A stretch of 47,769 bases of DNA. It comes from Avichristensenella sp031549905. GTDB taxonomy: Bacteria; Bacillota; Clostridia; Christensenellales; Aristaeellaceae. Of the stretch, positions 8,985 through 17,568 are shown in pieces. A model generated the notes under the pieces. That model was not told the origin of the DNA and searched no databases. It saw nothing but the letters and a program-made list of their open reading frames with translations. The stretch covers positions 1-47,769 of the forward strand of contig JAVBPC010000066.1 in the NCBI GenBank assembly GCA_031549905.1, read 5' to 3'. Positions within the stretch are counted from its first letter, which is position 1, and each line of letters opens with the position of its first letter. A program made the translations under genes and the position numbers.

Positions 8985-10469
8985 TTACGCGCGCGATCTT
9001 CCGCTTTTCAATAAGCTTTCCTCAAAGAACCGCAGACCTTCCTCTATCCCGGACAGATCATCCAACTTCCATTCCCAGTTGGGTGAGCCCACGGTACCCG
9101 GGGTGTTAATGCGCGCTTCATCCGCAAGGCCCATCAGATCCTGGGCCGGGATGATGGCCAGTTCCGCTGTGTCATCCAGCGCCAGGCGGATAAACTTCCG
9201 CGCAAAGGTGCCGCGCCGGTATCCGGCAAAAAACAGACTTTTCTGCGCCGCCAGCCGTTTTATGAGCGGCAAAGACCGATACCATCCCTCAGATGTTTGA
9301 TTGTCGTGGGTGCCCGTATAGGCGATCATTCGTGCTGCGCCATTTCGGGCATCAATCTTCTTTCCTGGCTCAAATGTGAACTGCAGCACCTTCATGCCCG
9401 GAAAGCCGTAATGATCGCGCAGCGTATACACCTCATCCCGCAAAAGCCCCAAGTCCTCCGCGATGATTTTGATATCCGGCAGCGCGGCAAACACCGCGTC
9501 AAAAAACGCGTATCCCGGCGCTTCCACCCACTCGCCTTCCTGCGCGGTGGGGCAGGAAGCGGGTATCTTCCAATAGGTGTCAAACCCGCGGAAGTGATCG
9601 ATGCGGATCACATCATATAGCGCCGCGCAGTGCTTCAGGCGATTGATCCAGAAAGCAAACCCGGTTTGCTGCAAATGGTCCCAGTCGTACACGGGGTTAC
9701 CCCAGCGCTGGCCGGTGGCGCTGAAATAATCCGGCGGCACGCCGGCGACAAAGGAGGGGCTGCCGTCCGCGTTAAGCAGAAAATTTGCGCGCCCGGCCCA
9801 CACATCCTGCGAATCCACGCCCACGTAAATCGGAATGTCTCCGATGATGCGCACGCCGAGGCCGTTGGCATACCGCTTCAGAGCACTCCATTGGGTGTGG
9901 AAAAGATACTGCAGGAACATCTCATAGCGGATATCCTCGTCGAAAGGTTCAAGGTTGACGCTTTGCTTTAGCGGCCAGTTTTTTTGCGCTTCCGGCCACT
10001 CATTCCAGCAGCGGTAGCCGTTCGCTTTCTTGAAGGCCAAGAACACGGCGTATGCGTGTACCCATTCCTGCGCCGCAAACGCATCATATGCGTCATTCGG
10101 CTGAAACGCCTCAAACGCCTTGCGCAGAACAACGCCCTTATAGGCGCGCACGGCCGGGTAGTGTATGCTTTTAGCGCCTGGCTGAAAAGGCGCGGGGGGC
10201 TTTTCCAGCAACCCTTCCGCCGCCACCATATCCAGGCTGATGAGCAATGGATCGCCGGCAAAGGAAGAATACGGCTGGTAGGGCGAATTGCCAAACCCCA
10301 GCGGGCCAAAGGGCAGAATTTGCCAATAGGATGCGCCGCTTTTTGCCAGCATGTCAATAAACCGGTATGCGTCCGGCCCCATGTCTCCCACGCCATGCCG
10401 GGAAGGCAGCGCGGTAACGGGCAGCAAAACCCCGGCCGCGCGTTTCCCTGATAGAGATTCTTGAGCCAT
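8985..10469 (-). CDS. malQ: 4-alpha-glucanotransferase (amylomaltase, GH77)
   Basis: A 494-residue cytosolic enzyme that disproportionates maltodextrins, releasing glucose and building longer chains for glycogen phosphorylase. Family hallmarks are the N-terminal GVLLPVTALPSRHGVGDMGP, SYWQILPFGPLGFGNSPYQP, the nucleophile motif RIDHFRGFDTYWKIP, the acid/base segment IIAEDLG and the third carboxylate in YTGTHDNQT. Length is normal for bacterial MalQ. The start has AAGGCGGGG upstream. It lies 14 bp after glgP and is certainly cotranscribed, so intracellular breakdown of imported dextrins is a two-gene unit divergent from the uptake genes. Confidence 0.97.
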   Translation of the reverse strand: MAQESLSGKRAAGVLLPVTALPSRHGVGDMGPDAYRFIDMLAKSGASYWQILPFGPLGFGNSPYQPYSSFAGDPLLISLDMVAAEGLLEKPPAPFQPGAKSIHYPAVRAYKGVVLRKAFEAFQPNDAYDAFAAQEWVHAYAVFLAFKKANGYRCWNEWPEAQKNWPLKQSVNLEPFDEDIRYEMFLQYLFHTQWSALKRYANGLGVRIIGDIPIYVGVDSQDVWAGRANFLLNADGSPSFVAGVPPDYFSATGQRWGNPVYDWDHLQQTGFAFWINRLKHCAALYDVIRIDHFRGFDTYWKIPASCPTAQEGEWVEAPGYAFFDAVFAALPDIKIIAEDLGLLRDEVYTLRDHYGFPGMKVLQFTFEPGKKIDARNGAARMIAYTGTHDNQTSEGWYRSLPLIKRLAAQKSLFFAGYRRGTFARKFIRLALDDTAELAIIPAQDLMGLADEARINTPGTVGSPNWEWKLDDLSGIEEGLRFFEESLLKSGRSRA

Positions 10470-10483
10470 ATGCTTCCCCGCCT

Positions 10484-12742
10484 TTACGTTAAATGCCAGA
10501 TATCCCGGTCATACTCGCGTATGGACCTGTCGGATGAGAAAAACCCGGCCATCGCGGTGTTGACGAGCATTTTCTTCCGCCACGCGGTTTGGTCCTCAAA
10601 GTCACGCAGCGCGCGCTCCTTTGCTTCAATGTAGGCGCGAAGATCCATAAGCGCCATGAACCAGTCCTTGGTCGTCAAATCCTTGTACAGCCGCAGCAGG
10701 CTTTCCATATCCCCAAGGCGGCGCATTTCGGGGCCAACGATGAAATCCACCAGCCGCTCAACCGCTGGGTCATTCCGGTAAATCTTCGCGGGGGAGTAGC
10801 CGCCGGTGCGGTACAGCGCAATGACATCTTCGCTGCGCGTGCCGAACAGGTACATGTTTTCATCGCCTACAAGGTCATGGATTTCCACATTCGCCCCATC
10901 CAGCGTGCCCAGCGTGACCGCGCCGTTCAGCATGAACTTCATGTTGCCCGTGCCGCTGGCTTCCTTGGATGCCAGCGAGATCTGCTCCGAGATATCGCAC
11001 GCGGGGATCAGCTTTTCCGCCAATGTGACGTTGTAGTTTTCCACCATGACCACGCGCAGCCAGGGGCTGACCTTGGGATCATTCGCCGTCAATTCCTGCA
11101 GGCACAGAATCAGGTGGATGATATCCTTCGCCAGCACATAGGCGGGCGCGGCTTTTCCGCCGAAAATCATGGCGATGGGCCGCTCGGGCAGCCGACCCGC
11201 CTTGATCTCCAGATACTTGTGGATGGCATACAGCGCGTTCATCTGCTGGCGTTTGTATTCATGCAGCCGCTTGATTTGGATATCAAAAACCGCATCTTCC
11301 GCAAGGGAAATGCCTTGCGTTTCTTTCAGGTATTCGCAAAGGGATCGCTTGTTCCGGCGCTTGATATCCGCCATCGCTTGAAGGGTTATCTGATCTTCCA
11401 TGTAGGCAAGCAGCTTTTCCAGTTCCCCGGCATCCTTGCGGAAGCCGGCGCCGATTTTCTCTTCGATCAGTGTGTCGAGCGCCGGGTTGCAATGCGTCAG
11501 CCACCTGCGGAATGTAACGCCGTTGGTCTTGTTGTTGAACTTCGCGGGGTAGATATCGTAAAAGGGCGCAAGCTCGCTTGTCTCCAGGATGCCGGTATGC
11601 AGCGCGGCCACGCCGTTGACGCTGAAGCCATAATGGATATCCAAATGCGCCATATGCACCTGGCTGCGGTCATCGATGATTGCCACCTCCGGCGCGGGGT
11701 ACAGCGCCTTGGCGCGCGCATCCAGCTTTTTCAGGATGGGAACAATCTGCGGCGCGACCTCTTCGATATACGAAAGGGGCCATTTCTCCAGCGCTTCGGC
11801 AAGGATCGTGTGGTTGGTATAGGCGCAGGTTTTGGATACGATATCCGCCGCATCATCAAAAGAGATGCCCTTTTCCAACAGCAGGCGGATCAGCTCCGGG
11901 ATCACCATGGAGGGGTGCGTATCGTTGATCTGGATCACCGCGTGCCGGTGCAATCCGGAAAGGGGATGGCCCGCCGCCTCGATCTCGCGCAAAATGAGCT
12001 GCGCCGCGCAGCTGACCATGAAATACTGCTGGTATACGCGCAGCAGCCGGCCCGCTTCCGTGCTGTCATCGGGGTAGAGGAACAGCGTCAGATTGCGCAA
12101 AATGTCGGACTGATCGAACGATATGCCATCTTTTACGATTGACTCATCCAGCGTGGCGATGTCAAAAAGGCGCAGGCGGTTCACGCCGCTTTCGTAGCCG
12201 GCCACATCGATATCGTATAGCGCCGCTTGCGCGGTGAAGCGCCCAAATGGCACCGAAAAGGTGATATCCGAGCGACTTAGCCAGGAAGGCGCTTCAATCC
12301 AGGGGTTCTTTTCTTCCATCTGCTTGTTTTCCTGAAACCGCTGACGGAACAGGCCGAAGTGGTAACACAGCCCCACGCCGTCCCCCGGTAGGCCAAGCGT
12401 CGCCACCGAATCCATATAGCACGCGGCCAGGCGGCCCAGCCCGCCGTTGCCCAGCGAGGGTTCCGCTTCCTGCGCCTCGATTTGCGAAAGCGATTTGCCT
12501 GCCGCTGCCAGCTCCGCGTCGATCTGCTGATACAGCCCCAGGTTGATCAGGTTGTTGCCGAGCAGCCGCCCCAGCAAAAACTCCGCTGAAATATAGTATA
12601 GCTTTTTTTCGCCCTGAAGCCTCGGGCGGCCGGCCGTTGCCTCCTTGATCAGGGCAACCAGCGCCGCATATAGTTCCGGGTCCACGCAAGCGGAAACCTC
12701 TTTCCCAAAAAGCGCCCGCGTAAACGCCGTCAAACTTTTCAT
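10484..12742 (-). CDS. glgP: Glycogen/maltodextrin phosphorylase
   Basis: A 752-residue GT35 phosphorylase that cleaves alpha-1,4-glucans with phosphate to glucose-1-phosphate. Visible hallmarks are EPSLGNGGLGRLAACYMDS near the N-terminus, NDTHPSMVIPELIRLL, and the pyridoxal-phosphate lysine region EASGTGNMKFMLNGA followed by GTLDGANVEI. The start at 12742 is preceded by GGAGGT (minus strand, 12751-12756); the open frame extends 12 codons further without support. It is short compared with about 800 residues for E. coli GlgP, consistent with the compact Firmicutes form. Substrate could be stored glycogen or imported maltodextrins; its place beside the malEFG-like genes favours the latter as well. 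Confidence 0.96.
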   Translation of the reverse strand: MKSLTAFTRALFGKEVSACVDPELYAALVALIKEATAGRPRLQGEKKLYYISAEFLLGRLLGNNLINLGLYQQIDAELAAAGKSLSQIEAQEAEPSLGNGGLGRLAACYMDSVATLGLPGDGVGLCYHFGLFRQRFQENKQMEEKNPWIEAPSWLSRSDITFSVPFGRFTAQAALYDIDVAGYESGVNRLRLFDIATLDESIVKDGISFDQSDILRNLTLFLYPDDSTEAGRLLRVYQQYFMVSCAAQLILREIEAAGHPLSGLHRHAVIQINDTHPSMVIPELIRLLLEKGISFDDAADIVSKTCAYTNHTILAEALEKWPLSYIEEVAPQIVPILKKLDARAKALYPAPEVAIIDDRSQVHMAHLDIHYGFSVNGVAALHTGILETSELAPFYDIYPAKFNNKTNGVTFRRWLTHCNPALDTLIEEKIGAGFRKDAGELEKLLAYMEDQITLQAMADIKRRNKRSLCEYLKETQGISLAEDAVFDIQIKRLHEYKRQQMNALYAIHKYLEIKAGRLPERPIAMIFGGKAAPAYVLAKDIIHLILCLQELTANDPKVSPWLRVVMVENYNVTLAEKLIPACDISEQISLASKEASGTGNMKFMLNGAVTLGTLDGANVEIHDLVGDENMYLFGTRSEDVIALYRTGGYSPAKIYRNDPAVERLVDFIVGPEMRRLGDMESLLRLYKDLTTKDWFMALMDLRAYIEAKERALRDFEDQTAWRKKMLVNTAMAGFFSSDRSIREYDRDIWHLT

Positions 12743-12786
12743 CGCTTTATACCTCCATTCGCATAATTGCATAAGCAATCAGCGCC

Positions 12787-12815
12787 ATTATAGCAGCCTT
12801 TTCCGGTTCTGAAAA
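12787..12815 (-). promoter_or_regulatory. Predicted promoter of glgP-malQ
   Basis: On the minus strand TTTTCA (12810-12815) and TATAAT (12787-12792) are 17 bp apart. The ACGTTTC core at 12824-12835, just upstream, resembles one half of the LacI-type operators at 12920-12943 and could be a third, weaker site. Confidence 0.6.
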
Positions 12816-12879
12816 GAGGGTACGCTACGTTTCTCTTAAAAATTCATACAAATTTTCAAAAAAGCAACCATAAACCATC

Positions 12880-12908
12880 TTGACAAAACCGGAAAGGCAT
12901 TATATACT
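12880..12908 (+). promoter_or_regulatory. Predicted promoter of the lacI-malEFG-amylase operon
   Basis: TTGACA (12880-12885), a 17-bp spacer and TATACT (12903-12908) form a near-consensus vegetative promoter. The start of transcription should be about 12915, just before the tandem operator. Confidence 0.85.
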
Positions 12909-12919
12909 TTTTTCATAAA

Positions 12920-12943
12920 GGAAACGTTTCCGGTAACGTTTCC
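12920..12943. promoter_or_regulatory. Tandem LacI-family operator
   Basis: GGAAACGTTTCC (12920-12931) is a perfect 12-bp palindrome with the central CG typical of LacI/GalR sites. It is followed without a gap by GGTAACGTTTCC (12932-12943). The pair spans roughly +5 to +28 of the predicted transcript, a roadblock position, and lies just before the LacI-type gene, so autoregulation is likely. A CcpA cre function is also possible because the motifs are alike. Confidence 0.8.
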
Positions 12944-12960
12944 GTTTGGAGCAATAGCCT

Positions 12961-13977
12961 ATGAAGACACTTACCATCAAAGATGTTGCCGCGCTGTCGG
13001 GTGTGGGCATCGCCACCGTATCCCGGGTGCTGAACAATCATCCTGATGTTTCCGCCGAAACCAAGCGGAAAGTCATGGATGTTGTGGTTTTGCATAATTA
13101 TACACCAAACAACAACGCCAGAAATTTGAAGCAGCACAGCGCCAACCTGATTTCCATCATCGTGCGCGGCAGGCAGAACAGCTTTCTGACGGATATTGCC
13201 GAGCGGATGATTGAGGCCGGCAGTGAAAAAAAGCAAAAGTTCCTGCTGGACTTTATCGATGAGGCGGATGATGAACTGGAGGCGGCCCGCCAGCATATCG
13301 CCGAAAAGAAGGTCAAGGGCATCATCTTTCTGGGCGCGAACATCGTGGGCAGGGACAGTGAAGTTGCCGCGCTTCCGCTGCCCTGCGTGTTTGCCACCAT
13401 CGATACCTCAAACATTGCGGCATCCGGCGTTTCTTCCATTGGTGTGGATAACCGGCTGGGCGCACGGACGGCCATCGATCACCTGCTGGAGAGCGGCCAC
13501 CGGCGCATAGCGGTGTTCGGCGGCAAGCGCGAGATCGACGACGGCATCGGCCAGCGGTTCCAGGGCGTGCTGCAAAGTTTTTCCGCGCATGGCCTTGCGT
13601 TTGACAATTCGTTGTATGTGCAGTGTTCTTTCGCCATGGAGAAGGCATATCATACGGCGATGCGGTTCCTTTCGGGGAGGCCTTCCTTTACCGCCGTGTT
13701 CGCCATGAGCGACATCATGGCCGTCGCCATCATCCGCGCGCTGCACGACCACGGCCTTCGCGTGCCGGAGGATGTTTCGGTTATCGGTTTTGACGGCATT
13801 GCGCTGACGCGGTTCATGCTGCCTACGCTGACCACCATTGAACAGCCGGCGCAGCGGATCGCCGCGGGCAGTGTGGCGCTGATTCTGAGGCTGCTGGAAA
13901 ATCCCGAAGACAATGAGAATGTGATCCTGGAAAGCGTCCTTCGAAAGGGCGATTCGGTCAAATCCCTCGCTATTTGA
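12961..13977 (+). CDS. LacI-family repressor of the maltodextrin locus
   Basis: A 338-residue regulator. Residues 1-50 are a LacI helix-turn-helix (TIKDVAALSGVGIATVSRVLNN) with hinge helix; the rest is a periplasmic-binding-protein-like effector domain ending in the usual DVSVIGFDGIALTRFMLPTLTTIEQP segment. It should respond to maltose or a maltodextrin, judged from its neighbours, and bind the tandem palindrome in its own leader. The ribosome binding site (GGAG at 12948-12951) is modest. MalE-like protein follows after 45 bp, so the repressor is the first gene of the operon it controls. Confidence 0.93.
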   Translation: MKTLTIKDVAALSGVGIATVSRVLNNHPDVSAETKRKVMDVVVLHNYTPNNNARNLKQHSANLISIIVRGRQNSFLTDIAERMIEAGSEKKQKFLLDFIDEADDELEAARQHIAEKKVKGIIFLGANIVGRDSEVAALPLPCVFATIDTSNIAASGVSSIGVDNRLGARTAIDHLLESGHRRIAVFGGKREIDDGIGQRFQGVLQSFSAHGLAFDNSLYVQCSFAMEKAYHTAMRFLSGRPSFTAVFAMSDIMAVAIIRALHDHGLRVPEDVSVIGFDGIALTRFMLPTLTTIEQPAQRIAAGSVALILRLLENPEDNENVILESVLRKGDSVKSLAI

Positions 13978-14022
13978 GCGCATGTGGCGCTGAAAATAGA
14001 ATTCAGAAAAGGAGCAATCACG

Positions 14023-15204
14023 ATGAAAAAAATCCTCTCCCTGTTGCTTGCGCTGACCCTGGTATTGGGCCTGTCGCTTTCGGCGTCCGCGGATGCCACA
14101 ATCCCGCTGAAGGTATGGGGCAGCCAGGAGGATCAGGCGCTGCTGGCCGAACTGGTCGAAGGCTTCAAAGCCGCCAACCCCGACAAGGCCTTTGATATCA
14201 CGCTGGGCGTCGTCGGCGAGCCGGACGCCAAGGCCCGCTATCTGGAAGACCCGATGGCGGCGGCCGATGTGTTCGCGTTTGCAAACGACCAGCTGATTGA
14301 CCTGGTGAACGCCGACGCGCTGTATGAGGTTACAAAGAACCTGGACGCGATCATCGCGGCCAACTCCGCAGGCTCCATTGAGTCCGCCACGCTGGATGAC
14401 GTGCTCTACGGCTACCCGATGAGCGCTGACAACGGTTACTTCCTCTACTACGACAAGTCCGTTCTGACCGAAGAAGATGTCAAATCGCTGGATGGCATTC
14501 TGGCCGCCGCGAACGCCGCCGGCAAGAAAGTATTCATGGATGTTTCCAACGGCTGGTATATTGCCTCGTTCTTCCTGGGCGCGGGCGGCACCCTGGGGCT
14601 GGATGAGGAAGGCAACCAGACCTGCGATTTCAACAACGAAAAGGGCCTGGCGGCTGCCGAAGCCATCCGCGCTTTCACGGCGGACAGCGCGTTCCTGACA
14701 GGCGATGACAGCGTGCTGCAGGGCGGCATGGGCGAGACCATCTGCGCAGGCGTGTCCGGCACCTGGAATGCGCAGGCCATGAAGGACAGGCTTGGCGACA
14801 ACTACGCCGCGTGCAAACTGCCCACATTCACTGTGAGCGGCGAACAGGTGCAGATGGGCTCCTTCATCGGCACGAAGCTTGTCGGCGTGAATACGCAGAC
14901 CGTCTATCCCGTGGAGGCAATGGCACTGGCCGAGTACTTGACCAACGAAGAGGCGCAGATGAAGCGCTTTGAAATCCGCGCCATCGGCCCCAGCAACGTA
15001 AGCGTTGCCGCGTCCGAAGCGGTGCAGCTGGATGTGGCGCTTGCCGCGCTTGCCGCGCAGAGCCAGTACGGCACCAGCCAGAAGTTCGTGCTGGGCGGAT
15101 ACTGGAGCCCGGCGGAAGCCTTCGGCCTGGCGATGGAAAACAAGGATCAGGGCGATCTGCAGGCCATGCTGAACGCGCTGGTGGAACAGGTCACCGCGAA
15201 GTAA
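14023..15204 (+). CDS. Maltodextrin-type solute-binding protein (MalE-like)
   Basis: A 393-residue extracytoplasmic sugar-binding protein. Residues 1-23 are a signal peptide ending ASA followed by DA, a signal peptidase I site; there is no lipobox cysteine. The mature protein begins with the family start IPLKVWGSQEDQALLAELVEGFK and has the MalE-type organisation. ATG 14023 is preceded by AAAAGGAGC. Maltose or maltodextrin as ligand is inferred from the neighbours (MalF/MalG-like permeases, amylase, glgP, malQ). A strong hairpin after the stop codon separates it from the permeases, as in other mal operons where the binding protein must be made in excess. Confidence 0.9.
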   Translation: MKKILSLLLALTLVLGLSLSASADATIPLKVWGSQEDQALLAELVEGFKAANPDKAFDITLGVVGEPDAKARYLEDPMAAADVFAFANDQLIDLVNADALYEVTKNLDAIIAANSAGSIESATLDDVLYGYPMSADNGYFLYYDKSVLTEEDVKSLDGILAAANAAGKKVFMDVSNGWYIASFFLGAGGTLGLDEEGNQTCDFNNEKGLAAAEAIRAFTADSAFLTGDDSVLQGGMGETICAGVSGTWNAQAMKDRLGDNYAACKLPTFTVSGEQVQMGSFIGTKLVGVNTQTVYPVEAMALAEYLTNEEAQMKRFEIRAIGPSNVSVAASEAVQLDVALAALAAQSQYGTSQKFVLGGYWSPAEAFGLAMENKDQGDLQAMLNALVEQVTAK

Positions 15205-15217
15205 CAACTGCGTGCAT

Positions 15218-15242
15218 GGGGGTGGGGCGTTGCCCCGCCCCC
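15218..15242 (+). promoter_or_regulatory. malE-malF intergenic stem-loop
   Basis: An 11-bp GC-rich stem (GGGGGTGGGGC with GCCCCGCCCCC, one G-T pair) and a 3-base loop lie 13 bp after the binding-protein stop. No T-run follows. It probably protects the 3' end of the upstream message and reduces permease expression rather than terminating fully. Confidence 0.75.
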
Positions 15243-15286
15243 GTGGTTTGTGTTTACCCAGCCGACAAAACAGGGGGAATCGCGTT

Positions 15287-16714
15287 ATGACACTCAAGAC
15301 TGCCGCTGAGCAGCAGAAGCCGAAAAAAGCATCCGGAGGCTTCCGCGGGTTCCTCTCGTCCATCGGGCGTTGGTTTTCGGAAATCGGAACCATATTCCGC
15401 GAAGGTGACGCAAGGACACGCCTTTCATTCCTTGTGATGGGCTTTGGAAGCATGACCCACGGCCAGATACTAAAAGGCATTCTGTATCTGGCGTTTCAGG
15501 TTTTCTTCTTTCTATATCAGATTCTGTTTGGGTGGCAATATCTCAGCAAGTTTGGCACCCTGGGCGAAAATGCCCAGCTGCGCGTGTGGGATGAGGCGGC
15601 AGAAATCTACCGGCGTGTGCCGGGCGATAACTCCATGCTGATTTTGCTGTTCAGCGTGGTGACGCTGGCCACGGTCATTCCACTCATCATCCTATGGAAA
15701 GCGAACATCAAGTCTTCCCACCTGGCACAAAAACAACAGGAAAAGGGCGTGAAGCCCAACTCCCTATGGCAGGATATCAAAACGCTGCTGGATGCCCGTT
15801 TCCATGTCACGCTTCTGTCCCTGCCGATGCTGACGCTGATTTGCTTTACGGTGCTGCCGATCATCTTCATGGTGCTGATCGCGTTCACCAACTTCGATAA
15901 AAATCACCAACCCCCCGGCACGCTGTTCACCTGGGTGGGTCTTTCTAACGTTACGGATGTGTTCTGGGGCAATGAGCTCAAGAGCCGCACATTCTTCGGC
16001 ATCCTGGGCTGGACGGTCGTATGGGCGATATTTGCCACGTTCACCAACTACATCTTTGGCATGATTCTGGCGATGATGATCAACAAAAAGGGCGTGCGCC
16101 TGAAAAAGATGTGGCGCACCATCTTCGTTATCACCATTGCCATTCCGCAGTTTGTAAGCCTGATGCTTGTATCCCGCATGCTAACCGACACCGGCGTGGT
16201 CAATGTAATACTGCAAAAGCTGCACATTGTTTCGCAACCCATTCCGTTTCTGACGGACCCGACGCTGGCCAGAATTGTCGTCATCGTGATCAACATGTGG
16301 GTTGGCATTCCCTATACGATGCTGATGGTTTCCGGCATCCTGATGAACATTCCGGCGGAGCTGTACGAAAGCGCCAGCATCGACGGGGCGGGGCCCGTAC
16401 GGTCCTTCTTTTCCATCACGGTGCCATATATGCTGTTTGTCACCGCGCCGTGGCTGATCACCACATTTGTGGGCAACATCAACAACTTCAATGTGATCTA
16501 CCTGCTGACCGCCGGCGGCCCGCTGTCGCTGGACTACTTCCAGGCCGGCAAGACGGACCTGCTGGTTACATGGCTGTACAAGCTGACTGTCAATGAGCAG
16601 AACTACTCGCTCGCCTCCACCATCGGCATCTTCATCTTCATGATCGTTTCGATATTCTCTTTGACGGTGTATAACCTGACCGGCTCGGTGAAAAAGGAGG
16701 ATCAGTTCCAATGA
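15287..16714 (+). CDS. Maltodextrin ABC permease, MalF-like
   Basis: A 475-residue permease. The core permease (about 170-475) has six helices and the EAA loop AELYESASIDGAGPVRS. In front lies an extra region of about 140 residues with two hydrophobic segments (about 62-82 and 116-137) joined by a 35-residue loop, so the protein has eight or so helices, as MalF-type subunits often do. ATG 15287 has CAGGGGGA upstream; the open frame begins at 15212 inside the hairpin and is not used. It overlaps the malG-like gene by four bases. Confidence 0.92.
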   Translation: MTLKTAAEQQKPKKASGGFRGFLSSIGRWFSEIGTIFREGDARTRLSFLVMGFGSMTHGQILKGILYLAFQVFFFLYQILFGWQYLSKFGTLGENAQLRVWDEAAEIYRRVPGDNSMLILLFSVVTLATVIPLIILWKANIKSSHLAQKQQEKGVKPNSLWQDIKTLLDARFHVTLLSLPMLTLICFTVLPIIFMVLIAFTNFDKNHQPPGTLFTWVGLSNVTDVFWGNELKSRTFFGILGWTVVWAIFATFTNYIFGMILAMMINKKGVRLKKMWRTIFVITIAIPQFVSLMLVSRMLTDTGVVNVILQKLHIVSQPIPFLTDPTLARIVVIVINMWVGIPYTMLMVSGILMNIPAELYESASIDGAGPVRSFFSITVPYMLFVTAPWLITTFVGNINNFNVIYLLTAGGPLSLDYFQAGKTDLLVTWLYKLTVNEQNYSLASTIGIFIFMIVSIFSLTVYNLTGSVKKEDQFQ

Positions 16715-17565
16715 AAATGGGGATGAAAGCCCGCACGCGCGCAGCCAACACGGCCATTCACATTTTGCTGACCATCCTGTCGGTCATCTGGTTGCTGCCG
16801 GTGGCATGGCTGCTGATCAGTGCCCTTCGCGCGGAGCCGGGTGCGTATACCACATACATCCTGCCCAAGCAGTGGACGCTGAACAATTTTGTGCGGCTGT
16901 TTACCGAAACGGAGCTGTTTGACTTCGGCCTGTGGTACCGCAATACGCTGTTTATCGCCGTGTGCAGCTGTGTGATCACCACGGTGCTGACGCTGATGGT
17001 GGCATACACCTATTCGCGCCTCCGGTTCAAAAGCCGCACGGCGCTGATGAACATTTCGCTGGTGCTGGGCATGTTTCCGGGGTTCATGAGCATGATCGCC
17101 ATCTATCACTTTTTGAAGGCGCTGGGCATGGATAAGTCGCTGGCAGCGCTGATCATGGTGTATTCCGGCGGATCGGCGCTGGGGTATTACGTTGCGAAAG
17201 GGTTTTTCGATACCATTCCGCGTTCGCTGGATGAGGCCGCGATGCTGGATGGCGCAACGCGCAACACCGTGTTCTGGAAGATCATTTTGCCGTCCTCCCG
17301 CCCTATTGTGATCTATACGGCGATGACCGCGTTCATTGCCCCCTGGGTGGATTTCATTTTCGTCTCCGTCATCATGAAAGACAACTACAAGGGGTATACC
17401 GTGGCGCTTGGCCTGTTTAGAATGATCGACCGGGAAAATATCTACCAGTATTACACTAGGTTTTGCGCCGGGGCGGTGCTGGTTGCCATCCCGATCACGC
17501 TGCTGTTCATCAAAATGCAGAAATACTACGTTTCCGGCGTGACCGGCGGCGCGGTGAAAGGGTAG
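16711..17565 (+). CDS. Maltodextrin ABC permease, MalG-like
   Basis: A 284-residue six-helix permease with the EAA loop RSLDEAAMLDGATRNTV and the MalG-type C-terminus QKYYVSGVTGGAVKG. It starts at ATG 16711 within an ATGA overlap with the MalF-like stop, behind AGGAGG. Together with the preceding gene it forms the channel for the MalE-like protein. The ATPase is missing here and is presumably an MsmX-type protein encoded elsewhere. The amylase gene starts three bases after its stop. Confidence 0.94.
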   Translation: MKMGMKARTRAANTAIHILLTILSVIWLLPVAWLLISALRAEPGAYTTYILPKQWTLNNFVRLFTETELFDFGLWYRNTLFIAVCSCVITTVLTLMVAYTYSRLRFKSRTALMNISLVLGMFPGFMSMIAIYHFLKALGMDKSLAALIMVYSGGSALGYYVAKGFFDTIPRSLDEAAMLDGATRNTVFWKIILPSSRPIVIYTAMTAFIAPWVDFIFVSVIMKDNYKGYTVALGLFRMIDRENIYQYYTRFCAGAVLVAIPITLLFIKMQKYYVSGVTGGAVKG

Positions 17566-17568
17566 GGT

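Noticed and set aside
10589..12142. 517-residue plus-strand frame
   Set aside because: It is antisense to glgP, whose motifs are unmistakable; its own sequence has no domain pattern.
13408..15480. 690-residue minus-strand frame
   Set aside because: It covers parts of the LacI-type, MalE-like and MalF-like genes in antisense; histidine- and arginine-rich shadow.
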